Assembly: GCF_018812025.1 (NCBI RefSeq)
Contig: NC_063066.1
Location: 10,959,382-11,023,381, forward strand
Direction of reading: 5' to 3'
DNA length: 64,000 bases
Origin: Megalobrama amblycephala
Lineage: Eukaryota; Chordata; Actinopteri; Cypriniformes; Xenocyprididae
Shown: piece by piece, positions 11,617 through 22,976 of the stretch
How the letters are laid out: every line of letters starts with the position of its first letter
Position numbering within the stretch: position 1 is the stretch's first letter
Position numbers and translations under genes: made by a program
Notes under the pieces: model-generated
Seen by the model: only the letters and a program-made list of their open reading frames with translations
The model's database searches: none
What the model was told of the DNA's origin: nothing

Positions 11617-12798
11617 ATGGCAAGAAGTTTTTCAAGATGTTGAACAAAAATGACCCTGTCAGGAGCCTCATATAATTAAGGAAAGGCATAACCTTGTCTG
11701 CAAAGGGGCTGCTAATTGCATTTCGGGGTCTCTTCCAGGGCTCTCTTTCACTCATACTGTGTTCTCCTGCAGTGACCACTGCTATATAATGACCTCACTG
11801 TGTGATTAAAACTGTCCTCAGCAATTAATGCTTATAATCTCCTTGACAACACCGGAGTAAGGGAAGTATGGCGAAAATGAGCTGCTGCGATAGACAATGG
11901 CGAGTCTCAAGCGCCCCATGGTTTAGATTCAGGGGTTAATAAAGGCCAGTGGAGTAATAATAGCTTCTGAGTGCTGACCTACTCACATCAGGTTGCATAT
12001 ACATCTGAGACGGGGTGTCTGACTGGATTGAGCATGTTTCCACAGCATTATAGAAGCTTTGAGAGATGATTTCAACAGAATAATGACATCAATAGCATTC
12101 CATTTTAGCAGGTTTTCACACTGCACAGATTAGAGCTAATCTGGACCTCCAGGCATGAGCAGAAACACACACACTCACACTATTACACTCACTGCAGCAA
12201 GACAGATATGCATGCATCTCGCTTCCTATAGTTTATTATTACCAGCCGACCCTGGTGGGGAAATGTTATGCTTTTACATGGGGAATTATGGATAAAACTC
12301 CACTAGCCACCTCAGGCAAGGGAAAATACAAACTTCATTCCAGAGCTTCTATTAGCATGCAGGGAATGTATGCTGAAAAGCTCACCTGGCTATTCCTGGC
12401 GCTGGGTGGTAAGGATTGAACCGAGAGTAGAAAAAAATCTGTGAACAATACTAGGCTCTGAATATTTCATGTACATGGTGTGGATACCCTCATGAATTTT
12501 TCAGCTCACAGACGGATTGGAAGGGTGGAAAGGGAATGCTGTAGGTAGTCAGTCACAGACCAAAATGGCAATGCCATCCATTTCACTTGTAATAGTGCAT
12601 CATGGGAATGTTGTTGTGAATGGCTCAATGAGCAATGTCACTTTCAAGTTTGAAGGTGACGGAAGAGTTGTGATTGATGAATGGTGTTCAGTGTGTTTCC
12701 TTTATCAACTTCATCAAACTTTAAAACTAAACTACACCAATTTACCGATGAATACGTTTCATTGCAGTTTCCAGCTGAAATAACAACCAGTGGCAGTA
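11617..12798. other. Unique sequence, candidate conserved non-coding region
   Basis: No gene. 11690-12480 is largely non-repetitive, with balanced composition and long mixed-sequence runs, for example around 11820-12060. Plausible as one or more conserved non-coding elements. An 88-codon frame at 12517-12783 is not recognisable. Confidence 0.3.
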
Positions 12799-13533
12799 AA
12801 GGCCTGTTCACACCAAGAACGATAACTATAATGATAACAATATTTGCGTCCACACCAACGAACGATAATAGTCTGTTTATTCTAAACTCACGTGCTGCGG
12901 TTTCAAAGTGTGTACAACATGTTTTTGCTGTTCTTGTTGCATTTACACAGCTTTAACCAGCAGATGCCCTCAGCATGCTATATGTTTCGAGTAAATAGCT
13001 AGTGTAATCAATCTAATCTAGCTGACAAAGTCAATATAGTGGAATAAAAACAACGCCTAGTTTTTTTCACTGCAACTTCAGGGAAGCAAGACAATGTTGT
13101 CGAAACTAGCGCTGAATACCTGAGGTAATTTTATGTTTGCTAGCTTGGCATAATGATCTCATCATATTCTCACCATTTATTACGAGGGTATGACCAATGT
13201 TTCTTCCATATATCCATTTTCTTTAAAGTATCCTTGAAAGACGGGGGTTGACTTCTGGACCTTGGCGATTTACTTCTTCACAATGTCGTCTGCCATTTTG
13301 AAAATGCGCGAGCCCTTGATATTAGAATGGATTCTGATTGGCTGTCAGTGTTTTTTCGTTCAACAGCTGAAAAAAAATAGTTCTGAAAGTGATCCCAATG
13401 ATATCCTTTCTCTGTATCATTATCATTATAGCTGTAGTGTGGACAGTGCTATTCTTTTAAATTTAGAATGAATTTTACAACTATATTTTTATCGTTATCT
13501 TTATAGTTATCGTTCTTGGTGTGAACAGGCCTT
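12799..13533. mobile_element. Non-autonomous element with long TIRs (AAGGCCTGTTCACACC ends)
   Basis: The ends AAGGCCTGTTCACACCAAGA (12799) and its exact complement (ending 13533) are followed inward by matching ACGATAACTATAA and TTATAGTTATCGT segments, giving an inverted repeat of over 30 bp. The 735-bp interior has no coding frame. Class is uncertain; it behaves like a MITE or deletion derivative of a DNA transposon. Confidence 0.75.
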
Positions 13534-13690
13534 AAAACACCAACAACTATTGTTTTTTATCAATTAATAGATTATCAATTAATAAAGACTTAACGTTTCA
13601 CACAGTTCCTTGCACAATACTGTTGTTGTGAATATTATGACCTCAAAACATTTTTACAATAGTGCATGTTTATAAACTAATACATTTTGA

Positions 13691-14635
13691 CATACAGTAC
13701 AGTCCAAAAGTTTGGAACCACTAAGATTTTTAATGTTTTTAAAAGAAGTTTCGTCTGCTCACCAAGGCTACATTTATTTAATTAAAAATACAGTAAAAAA
13801 CAGTAATATTGTGAAATATTAATTTAATTTAAAATAACTGTGTACTAATTAAATATATTTGACAAAGTAATTTATTCCTGTGATGCAAAGCTGAATTTTC
13901 AGCATCGTTACTCCAGTCTTCAGTGTCACATGATCCTTCAGAAATCATTCTAATATGCTGATTTGCTGCTCAATAAACATTTATGATTATTTTCAATGTT
14001 GAAAACAGTTGTGTACTTTTTTTTTTCAGGATTCCTTGATGAATAGAAAGTTCAAAAGAACAGCATTTATCTGAAATACAAAGCTTCTGTAGCATTATAC
14101 ACTACCGTTCAAAAGTTTGGGGTCAGTAAGAATTTTTATTTTTATTTTTTTGAAAAGAAATTAAAGAAATGAATACTTTTATTCAGAAAGGATGCATTAA
14201 ATCAATCAAAAGTGGCAGTAAAGACATTTATAATGTTACAAAAGATTAGATTTCAGATAAACACTGTTCTTTTGAACTTTCTATTCATCAAATAATCCTG
14301 AAAAAAAATATTGTACACAAATATTTTGTACAATTGTACATATTAAATGTTTCTTGAGCAGCAGATCAGCATATTAGAATGATTTCTGAAGGATCATGTG
14401 ACACTGAAGCCTGGAGTAATGATGCTGAAAATTCAGCTTTGCATCACAGGAATAAATTACTTTGTCAAATATATTTAAATAGTACACAGTTATTTTAAAT
14501 TGTAATATCATTTCACAATATTACTGTTTTTTACTGTATTTTTAATTAAATAAATGTAGTCTTGGTGAGCAGACGAAACTTCTTTTAAAAACATTAACAT
14601 TCTTAGTGTTTCCAAACTTTTGGACTGTACTGTAT
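13691..14635. mobile_element. Full-length 945-bp palindromic element (family P type copy)
   Basis: The ends CATACAGTACAGTCCAAAAG (13691) and its complement (ending 14635) bound two arms of about 390 bp that are near-perfect inverted complements (about 13691-14087 and 14245-14635). The centre holds a second terminus-like sequence, TTCAAAAGTTTGGGGTCAG, at about 14108. This is the best-preserved member of a family seen also at 600, 6005, 26985, 53860 and 59752. The single strand would form a very long hairpin. No ORF. Confidence 0.8.
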
Positions 14636-15952
14636 GCATCACTAAACAAACTCCATGCGTATGGCTTTTCTGACATAGTAAACTTGCTCAGTAGCTCGCC
14701 TGATACAGCATTGCACTTGCTATGCAGAGCACTTGGGTACCTATGAAACACAAATCAAGATAAAACAGCTGTGGAGTGTGTAGACCTAAAATTACATGGT
14801 TACTTCAGCAAATGCGTTTTATGTCACACTTGCTTTTGTTAACACTATCGATTATGTTGGCCATACTGTAGTTCCAATTCTCCAGACTAACTATTAAACA
14901 CGACTTTTGACTCAGAAAACTCCTAATTACTGCTTATTAATAGTTAGTAAGGGAGTTGTTAAGTTTAGGAATTGGGTAGGATTAAGGGATGTAGAATATG
15001 GTCATGCAGAATAAGGCATTAATATGTGCTTTATAAGTACTAATAAGCAGCCAATAGTAATATGCAAGTTAATAAGCACTTAGTTAATAGTGAGAATTGG
15101 ATTCTAAACTAAAGTGTTATTGTTACGTTTAAGGTAGCATTTAATGTAGGTGACACGTTATTTTCAAACACAATAGCAGTAACTTTATAGCGCCACTCAC
15201 CGGACTTTCTTTTCAGAACTTCCACATAGAAAAACATTGCCAGATTCATGCTGATCTGTTTTGGATAAAAGTAAATATGCTTTTAGTGCCACTTACTGGA
15301 GATGGAGAAGTGTCAAGAAATGTACAAGAAACATAATATAATTTTGCTGATTTTTTTTTTCTTATTTTTCTTCATTGAGCCTGTGATGGTTAATGATATA
15401 GATGTTTATGATGTGGAATCTACAAAGAGGGTCTAGTAAAGATTGTCTAGTCAATAGCAGAGAGCTGCGCAAATGTCATTTCCCTTTTTAGCAACTTCCT
15501 GCAGAAACCCTATGCGAAAGGCAGAACAATACATACGGGGAAACAAACTCAAAATAATGAATGAAACAACCTTTCCTGTAGGGCATGTATGTGTCTGAAT
15601 GTGCCAGAGAGAACTTGAAGGAGAGCGAGAAAGGCATTGTAGCGTATATCTTGTATCTGCCTAGTGAGGCAACTGTGCTCTTCACACCCATAAAAAACAT
15701 CTAACTACAGTCCAATAAAAATAGCTCCTACTTCATTATGAAACTGTATTACTGAGAACTCCTTCCATCACCTTTGTTTGTGCATGTCTTTCACATTGTC
15801 AAGGGATTACACAAAATAGAGAGCAACACATATCCTCATTATGACAAAATACTGCTTCTTTTTTGCTTCATGAAGTTGAATATGATATTTTGCAGGTAAA
15901 TACACATAAAAAAAAAAATAAAAATCAGTAAATACTGCAACATACAGCGGCC
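14636..15952. other. Unique non-coding sequence
   Basis: Mostly AT-rich single-copy sequence. 14930-15120 contains repeated TTAATAAG/CTTATTAA and TAGTTAGTAA words and may be a worn repeat. A (T)9 and a mixed A run (15907-15925) are present. No gene. Confidence 0.3.
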
Positions 15953-16222
15953 CCAAAATGTATTTAGACCTTTTCGCAGAACTATGTACCGTAAATTTTC
16001 ATACTCTGTCTTTCCAGTTATTCAAACCTACTAGTTGTCCTAAATGATTTCTAGTGAAATTTTAAAAGCTAATTAAATCTAATGAACTTCTTTTTGTGGA
16101 ATGTTTTGCTTTTTTTTAAAAAAGAAAGTGTTTTTGTCACTTGAGTTGATATTTAGCAACATAACACAATAGATATTTGTTACTGTGGCTTAAGTGTTCT
16201 AATACTTTTTGGGGCCGTTCTG
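15953..16222. mobile_element. Short Tc1-like MITE (GCGGCCCCAAAA ends)
   Basis: A unit of about 270 bp whose left end TACAGCGGCCCCAAAATG is complemented at the right end by TTTTTGGGGCCGTTCTG, with the next bases also matching (ATTTAGA versus TCTAAT). TA precedes the left end, as for Tc1/mariner targets; the right TA is not clear. No ORF. Confidence 0.55.
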
Positions 16223-17135
16223 GATTGATCCCGGGTCTATCAGGGCTCTTGGCAGAATTGCCATCTCTTCATGATTTCGACAGGTGTTAATAAATTTCTT
16301 CCTGTGAGAAAGCCCCGTAATCCCACCAGCAAAATGCCCGCTGTCATGGATAAGATCTTAGATAATACTTCCGGAAAGCCTGTTTGGCAACTATCTTTTA
16401 AACACTAGAGGGATTTTCACAGTTCAGTGCCTGAGTCCTTTTTATCGCTTTTATTTCTTTATGGCTTTCAGATGCATGATTGAACTGAGTGATTATTAGG
16501 GGATTTTGCACTGTGGCAGTAAGTCTGTTAAATTGACCTCTCTCCGCCTCTCACTCTCTCTCTCTTTCTGACAGGTTGAGTGTACGGCAGGTAATGAGAC
16601 TCATTTGTAATCAATGGGGAGACTTTAACTAAAAGGAAAATAGTACAAAATCTAAATTAAATCTTTAGGGTTTTGCTTAAAGAGAGATTCTTCCCATATT
16701 AACATCAATCCAGGAAAAGATAGAGAAGAAAATTTGAACTCTATGAAGCAGAACTGTATTTTTAATTAAAAAAGCAAAAGAGAAAGGAGGAAGAAGAAGA
16801 AAGTGGAGGAAAATGCATATATAGACATGTACCTACACAATGTACTGCATCTAAGACATGAGACAATCAATCAGTCCATATTGATATTTTGCTAAATTTG
16901 TTCCCTGGCTGTCACAGTGTCAGTTGAAATGCTTTTTAAATGGTTGCTAACACTGGTAGGTCAGAATCGACATGCAGCATTGATGTTGTGTTTAAGAACC
17001 TTATTCTTCTGGTGTGAAAAAGATGAAAAATAAAAAGTAGGTGGTCTTTTTGTAAGTTTAGCCTAAATGTCACGGAAAAAGAAATACAACTTTTGTGCAT
17101 AAAATTACTATTCTGACCCAAAGATTAACAATTAT
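16223..17135. other. Unique sequence with candidate conserved element
   Basis: 16223-16620 is balanced, non-repetitive sequence resembling a conserved non-coding element, followed by AT-rich sequence with a purine-rich tract at 16770-16810. No gene. Confidence 0.3.
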
Positions 17136-17140
17136 TCACC

Positions 17141-17433
17141 TGTCACGGATCCCTTGTCTCCCGGACTCCAATTCCCATGATCCTCCTGTTTCGTCACCTG
17201 CACTCACTTCCCTCGTCATCTCCCCATCATCACGGATCACCTGCACCTGGACTCTCTCATCAGCACACCCTTTATATTGCACTCACTCCCTTCACTCCTT
17301 GTCCGTCTTAAATGTTACTCTAAATGGTATGTACAGTGTATGTTTGGTGCCTCCTGCCTTGTTTAAGTAAAGAAGTATATGTATTGTGGAAATCCGTGTC
17401 GGCCTCATCCCTTCACACCAGCATACCGTAACA
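17141..17433 (+). mobile_element. Solo LTR with 5-bp target duplication
   Basis: A 293-bp unit starting TGTCACGG and ending CCGTAACA (TG...CA), flanked by TCACC at 17136-17140 and again at 17434-17438. A TATA-like TTTATATTG lies at about 17270 and an AT-rich AGTAAAG block near 17370, as expected of a promoter-bearing LTR. No internal retroelement sequence adjoins it, so it is a solo LTR left by LTR-LTR recombination. A 5-bp duplication fits Ty3/gypsy or a retrovirus-like element. It sits inside an older AGTTCACCC-family repeat. Confidence 0.75.
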
Positions 17434-17680
17434 TCACCCTCATGTCATTACAAACTTGTAGCCTATGACTTTATTTTTTTCTGCAGAACATGAAAGAAGA
17501 TATTTATGAGAATGTTGGTATCCAAAAAATTGGTGACCAATGACTTCCACTCTTCCAAAAAAGACATTTCTCAAAATATGTTCCACATATGAAAGAAAGT
17601 CATACAGATTTGGAATGACACAATGGTGAGCAAATGACTAAAGAATTTTAATTTTGGGGTGAACTATCCCTTTAAATTAA
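17434..17680. repeat. AGTTCACCC-family element, host of the solo LTR
   Basis: Runs from TCACCCTCATGTCATTACAAAC to the family right end TTTTGGGGTGAACTATCCCTTTAA. Joining the flanks of the LTR restores the family's usual TCACCCTCATG junction. Confidence 0.65.
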
Positions 17681-19055
17681 ATTAAAATAAAATGAGCCTA
17701 CAGAAGCTCCTGATTGGACTACATGCACTCCAGCAGTATAAAAACACTGACACTGTAGTAACAGCAAATCACTTGCTCACTGCATCACTGCAGCACCCAA
17801 AGTTGAATGATATTTTTATAGCAAGCTTCTTTTATGTCAGAGATTAGCACTATGTTGTTTTTTAAAATAATGTTTTAATGATTTGTTCTTATTATGAATT
17901 AAATCATTTTATACAAGAAAAAGGTTTTTATGGTCATGCTTTACATTGTGCCTAACAAATTCCTTTACCTGTGAATATACTCTCTTACCATATTGCTTCA
18001 ATTTTAATGCTAAAACATTTGGACACACCATTTAGACTTATAAAAGCACCTATAGGATCTTATGTATTTGAGAGATCTAGCAAATTGATCAGAAATATTA
18101 AATTATGACGCCATGTTGCTTTGCCTATGTTTGTCATGTCCTGTTTAAAGTAAAAGATGAAAATGAAGAGTCAGATTCAAAAATGTAACTTTAACCCCAT
18201 AATTTAACTGTCAAATTTAATTTGATTTTAGAAAACATTTATTCCCTTGCAACTCAAGCTGATCTTGCAGTGATTCAGAGTTTATTTAAAAAATAAAGCT
18301 TTCAATTCTTTGATAATTTCTCAAAACCTCTTACTTCTGAAAAATATAGTATTAGATATCATAGAATTACTGGGTAAAAAGGGTGATAAAGCATTCAAAG
18401 GATAATGTTATGAAATACAAACTGAACTGTGAGATTGTGATCTCATAACATCATGAAAACAGGCATAATTCGCGGGTTGGACATGTCTCCACCACTTTTT
18501 GAAACATTTCACAGCATGGATGTACCTAAAACAAAGTAATAATCTCCAGATGACTATCGAAGTATTCATTTCATTCGTTTGTGTTAAATAAGAGGCGATA
18601 TAACACTGGAATATCTTGTTTTTGAAATCACGCTGAGTGCTCAGTGTTCAGACCATTAGAACACACAAACATTACACACAGATCTATGTATTTAGTAGAT
18701 GTAGGATGAACCGATCACATATGAATTCTATGTTAATAAATGAAACTTATTGTACTATTGAAACTGATTTCTGGACATTGTAATGCTTTTCTCTTTTTTT
18801 TTGTGCTTTTTTTTGTGCTTGTGTGTGTGTGTTTCTGCTTTTGTTATTGTACATTTGTGGTATAGCCTTGTATTAGATACCCCCCCCCCACACACACACA
18901 CACACAGTCCTGTCCCACCTACTTTTTAAACAAAGTTTACATAATCCTTGTCCTGTGACTCAGCTCTCTTCAGAAGCTATAGCGAGCAGCAGAACACTGC
19001 ATTTTGCATAGATCAGCGATGAGATCCAACTTATATTTATATATATTATATAACT

Positions 19056-19059
<4 letters not shown>
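17681..19059. other. Unique non-coding sequence with short C/CA tract
   Basis: AT-rich single-copy sequence. A C run followed by a CA array lies at 18880-18906, and T-rich blocks around 18785-18835. No gene or recognisable element. Confidence 0.35.

Positions 19060-19151
<92 letters not shown>
19060..19151. repeat. (TA)n-(CA)n compound microsatellite
   Basis: About 35 TA units to 19130 followed by about 10 CA units. Gives a false Tyr-Ile frame on the minus strand. Confidence 0.95.
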
Positions 19152-19774
19152 GACCTGCTTAGTAATACAATAATGTAATAATGCTATAATGCTAAAACGT
19201 TTCCAGTGCATTTTGTTGCTCTGCTATAGAGTGTTTGTAGTCTTCTCCACTGAAATAAAGGGGTTTAACCGATTAGGAACAAGTGTTGTCCTTTGACTTT
19301 ATCAGACCATTGGAGCCTAGAGCAGGTTAAGCTTCTGGCATCTCTCTGATATACTGAACCTGGTCACTGGAAGGGGTAGGGCTCTTATCAGACCGTCCCA
19401 CCCTTGACAAGAGCAGTGGACCTGTATGAAGGGAAATTGTTGAACGCATACTTCCATCTATTCATCTATCAAGCCAAGAGCATGTGTGTTTGAAGTAGAG
19501 GCAGCATGCGGGTAGGCGTACTTGAGTGGGCTTTCTACATCTGTGTATGCATGAGTATGTATGTTGGATTGCACTTAATATTCATTATATGAGAACCAGA
19601 GAGACAATTCTGAGACTACTTTTTTTTTCTCTTTTGCTCTTTTTTTTTCTTATCATAAAGCAGGTGTACACTAATGTCTTTTCAAATCTGTATGGTTTTC
19701 TTTATTCTGTGCACAAAAGATATTTTGAACAATTGTTGTGTCTATACTTTGAAATTTATTTGTATTGTATTTAA

Positions 19775-20140
19775 ATGGAAGAAAGAAAGTCATACAGGTT
19801 TGGATCGACATGCTGTCAATCGTTGCTGCAGTGAAGCACACGACTCAGGAGAGTGTGACAAAAACAGTGTTCATTTAATAATCCAGAACAAGAATACTCA
19901 GGAGAACTAGCAACGTAAAACTCAGATGACACTGAACAATGAACAGAAAGAACTGGAGCTTAAATACACAGGAAGGGTAATCAACTGAACAGAAACAGGT
20001 GTGTGGTACTAAATAACAATCAAGGAAACTAGGCAGGCAAAACAGGAACACAGGACACTGACTTAAAAACTTATTGCAAGTGAGCAAATAAATATAAATT
20101 ATGCCGAATTTTACTTTTTGGGTGAACCATCCTTTAAGGC
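19775..20140. repeat. AGTTCACCC-family repeat split by an LTR-like insert
   Basis: The outer parts are the family's AAAGAAAGTCATACAGGTTTGG (19783-19804) and its right end ACTTTTTGGGTGAACCATCC (about 20110-20131). Between them lies 19814-20057, starting TGTCAATCG and ending AGGACA. Read on the minus strand, this has a TATTTAAG box and an ATTAAATGAA block like a fish LTR. No clean 5-bp duplication was found, so the insert's class is tentative. Confidence 0.5.
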
Positions 20141-20985
20141 AGGACTTAGCAAACCAGGGGGATTGTGATCTAATGTAAAGCTAATCTTAAAATTAAAAAT
20201 ACACTTTCTAATAAAGTGAAATATTTTGTTTACCTACATGTCATGTGGCCATCAGTAAACTGTCAGCATGCGAATTTGTTTGTAACATTAACTCAGGTTG
20301 TAAGCAAATATTTGTCAAAGAGGTTCAGCGGAAAAAAAGTTTGGATATCTCTGCTTTACGGCAATGAGAAACTAGATAATTTCAGGTTCTGCATTCCATT
20401 GAAAAACATTCATGATGAGCAATTGAACTCTCTGTCTCCATAGAATTAAGTTTAAATTGCATCAAAAAGAAATATTCTTTGCCACTTTGTCTGTTTCTTC
20501 AGGCTCAGCTTGCGTATGAGCATAAACAGCACCCCTGGGAGCCTGAGAACAGTTCAATCTCAAATCCATTCCCCCTGATCACACTTTGAGGAGAGGGGGA
20601 AATTAACATCTCTTCTGTCAACTAATAACAGCGACGATGGCGACTGCTTTGCTCAGAGCAATGGCATAAGTTCTTCACAAGCCATCAATTCCATATATCA
20701 TAACTTCATGCTTCACCATAATCCCCATGGTTTCAAAAGCACGTAAACGCAGAATAATTCAGAAGGAATTCCAGGTCAGGAGAAGGACAGAAACACAGAG
20801 CTGATACGGCTGTGGAGGGGGGTAAACAAACCCCTACAGGGCCCTCCAGGGAATGAAGCCGTGTGGATTTCCTAAAACATCACCCCTCCTCAGACAACTT
20901 TCCCTCTCTATCTCATCCTCTCTTTCTCCTCTTCATGCATTTCATTAATTCCATAGCCTGTTTGAATAACCCCAGAGGTGGTTGC

Positions 20986-21016
<31 letters not shown>

Positions 21017-21519
21017 CGGGGATGAAAACAAACACTGTGATGGGAAGAAAATAAACAGAGGCTAAATAAACCCTTCATTTCACACCAGCAGCGCTCTGTA
21101 GTCTGGATCTGATCGTCCATTAAGCTGGATCCCTTGTTATTGGAGATCCACATTAGACTGGAGCTTTGATGTGGCTGCTGTACGGTCCTCGAGACTCATC
21201 AATGGAGCATCATACAACAAGAAGGAAGAACACAGAAATTGGAGAGGTTTATTACAGGCAAAGCCACAACAGCTATCCTCATTTCCTCTGTCCTTTGTAG
21301 TGTTTCGTTAGTTGGCCCTCTTGTCTTGTTCCCTTCTTGTTTCATGAAAGCTGTTCAAAAACTTTCCTTCACTGAAAGCCAGCTTTGTTTCAACAGAAAT
21401 AAAAGAATCTGTGAAATAATGCTTAGTATTATTTGGATTTGGCTCATCAGTAGAAGGATGAATGGGATTAAAGTTCGGCTGCATGGATTTAACAACATTA
21501 TAGAAGTATCTATGTATTC
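20141..21519. other. Unique sequence, candidate conserved element and poly(A) tract
   Basis: 20490-20880 is balanced and non-repetitive and resembles a conserved non-coding element. A run of 28 A lies at 20989-21016, possibly the tail of a retroposed sequence but with no recognisable body upstream. 21060-21230 is mixed unique sequence. A 125-codon frame at 21239-21616 has no recognisable domain. Confidence 0.3.
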
Positions 21520-21720
21520 TGACAACACAAACACTCATGGGTTTTTATTTTTTATGAGGATTTTCCATAGACATAATGATTTTTATACTATACAAATTGT
21601 ACATTCTATCCCCTAACCGTAAACCTACCCATCTGGCCATCACAGAAAACTTTCTGCATTTTTACATTTTCAATTATTATATATATGTGTATCACCCTGA
21701 CATGAATATATATATATAGA
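21520..21720. repeat. Dispersed repeat family M (TTTCCATAGACATAATG), copy 1
   Basis: Contains TTTCCATAGACATAATGATT and CATTCTATCCCCTAACC, then TTTCTGCATTTTTACATTTTC. The first two blocks recur at 59470-59530 and the last at 54605-54640. TA-rich simple sequence follows directly. Confidence 0.6.
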
Positions 21721-21730
21721 TATAGATATA

Positions 21731-22937
21731 CACTCACCTAAAGGATTATTAGGAACACCATACTAATACTGTGTTTGTGTTTTGCCTTCAGAACTGCCTT
21801 AATTCTACGTGGCATTGATTCAACAAGGTGCTGAAAGCATTCTTTAGAAATGTTGGCCCATATTGATAGGATAGCATCTTGCAGTTGATGGAGATTTGTG
21901 GGATGCACATCCAGGGCACGAAGCTCCCGTTCCACCACATCCCAAAGATGCTCTATTGGGTTGAGATCTGGTGACTGTGGGGGCCATTTTAGTACAGTGA
22001 ACTCATTGTCATGTTCAAGAAACCAATTTGAAATGATTCAAGCTTTGTGACATGGTGCATTATCCTGCTGGAAGTAGCCATCAGAGGATGGGTACATTGT
22101 GGTCATAAAGGGATGGACATGGTCAGAAACAATGCTCAGGTAGGCCGTGGCATTTAAACGATGCCCAATTGGCACTAAGGGGCCTAAAGTGTGCCAAGAA
22201 AACATCCCCCCCACCATTACACCACCACCACCAGCCTGAACAGTGGTAACAAGGCATGATGGATCCATGTTCTCATTCTGTTTAATTCTGACTCTACCAT
22301 CTGAATGTCTCAACAGAAATCGAGACTCATCAGACCAGGCAACATTTTTCCAGTCTTCAACTGTCCAATTTTGGTGAGCTCGAGCAAATTGTAGCCTCTT
22401 TTTCCTATTTGTAGTGGAGATGAGTGGTACCCGGTGGGGTCTTCTGCTGTTGTAGCCCATCCGCCTCAAGGTTGTGCGTGTTGTGGCTTCACAAATGCTT
22501 TGCTGCATACCTCGGTTGTAACGAGTGGTTATTTCAGTCAAAGTTGCTCTTCCATCAGCTTGAATCAGTCGGCCCATTCTCCTCTGACCTCTAGCATCAA
22601 CAAGGCATTTTCGCCCACAGGACTGCCGTATACTGGATGTTTTTCCCTTTTCACACTATTCTTTGTAAACCTTAGAAATGGTTGTGCATGAAAATCCCAG
22701 TAACTGAGCAGATTGTGAAATACTCAGACCGGCCCGTCTGGCACCAACAACCATGCCACGCTCAAAATTGCTTAAATCACCTTTCTTTCCCATTCTGACA
22801 TTCAGTTTGGAGTTCAGGAGATTGTCTTGACCAGGACCACACCCCTAAATGCATTGAAGCAACTGTCATGTGATTGGTTGATTAGATAATTGCATTAATG
22901 AGAAATTGAACAGGTGTTCCTAATAATCCTTTAGGTG

Positions 22938-22940
<3 letters not shown>
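21731..22940 (-). mobile_element. Tc1/mariner element, full length but inactive
   Basis: About 1.2 kb between terminal inverted repeats of some 28 bp: ACTCACCTAAAGGATTATTA at the left and its complement at the right, flanked by TA-rich DNA as expected for a TA-targeting element. It encodes one transposase frame on the minus strand, closed by a stop that lies in the left repeat. Two nonsense codons make it inactive. Confidence 0.9.
21738..22793 (-). pseudogene. Tc1-family transposase, two in-frame stops
   Basis: The frame is 352 codons, from an ATG at 22793-22791 (MGKKGDLSNFERG start) to a stop in the terminal repeat. It keeps the order of a Tc1 transposase: N-terminal helix-turn-helix region, then the DDE catalytic domain with WSDESRF (first Asp), FQQDNAPCHK (second Asp) and DLNPIEHLW (Glu, DD34E spacing). 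Two stops interrupt it without frame change: TAG at 22658-22656, where a Trp codon is likely, and TGA at 22040-22038 just after the second Asp, probably from CpG decay of an Arg codon. The whole frame would otherwise read through, so inactivation looks fairly recent. Confidence 0.9.

Positions 22941-22941
<1 letters not shown>

Positions 22942-22974
<33 letters not shown>
22942..22974. repeat. (TA)n microsatellite between two Tc1 elements
   Basis: About 16 TA units abut the right end of one Tc1 element and the left end of the next. Confidence 0.95.

Positions 22975-22975
<1 letters not shown>

Positions 22976-22976
<1 letters not shown>

Noticed and set aside
20989..21016. Run of 28 A as the tail of a processed retrogene or SINE
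   Set aside because: No tRNA-like promoter boxes, cDNA-like body or flanking duplication were seen upstream.
21239..21616. 125-codon + strand frame beginning MERFITGKATT
   Set aside because: No domain, no splice context, and its end lies inside dispersed repeat M.
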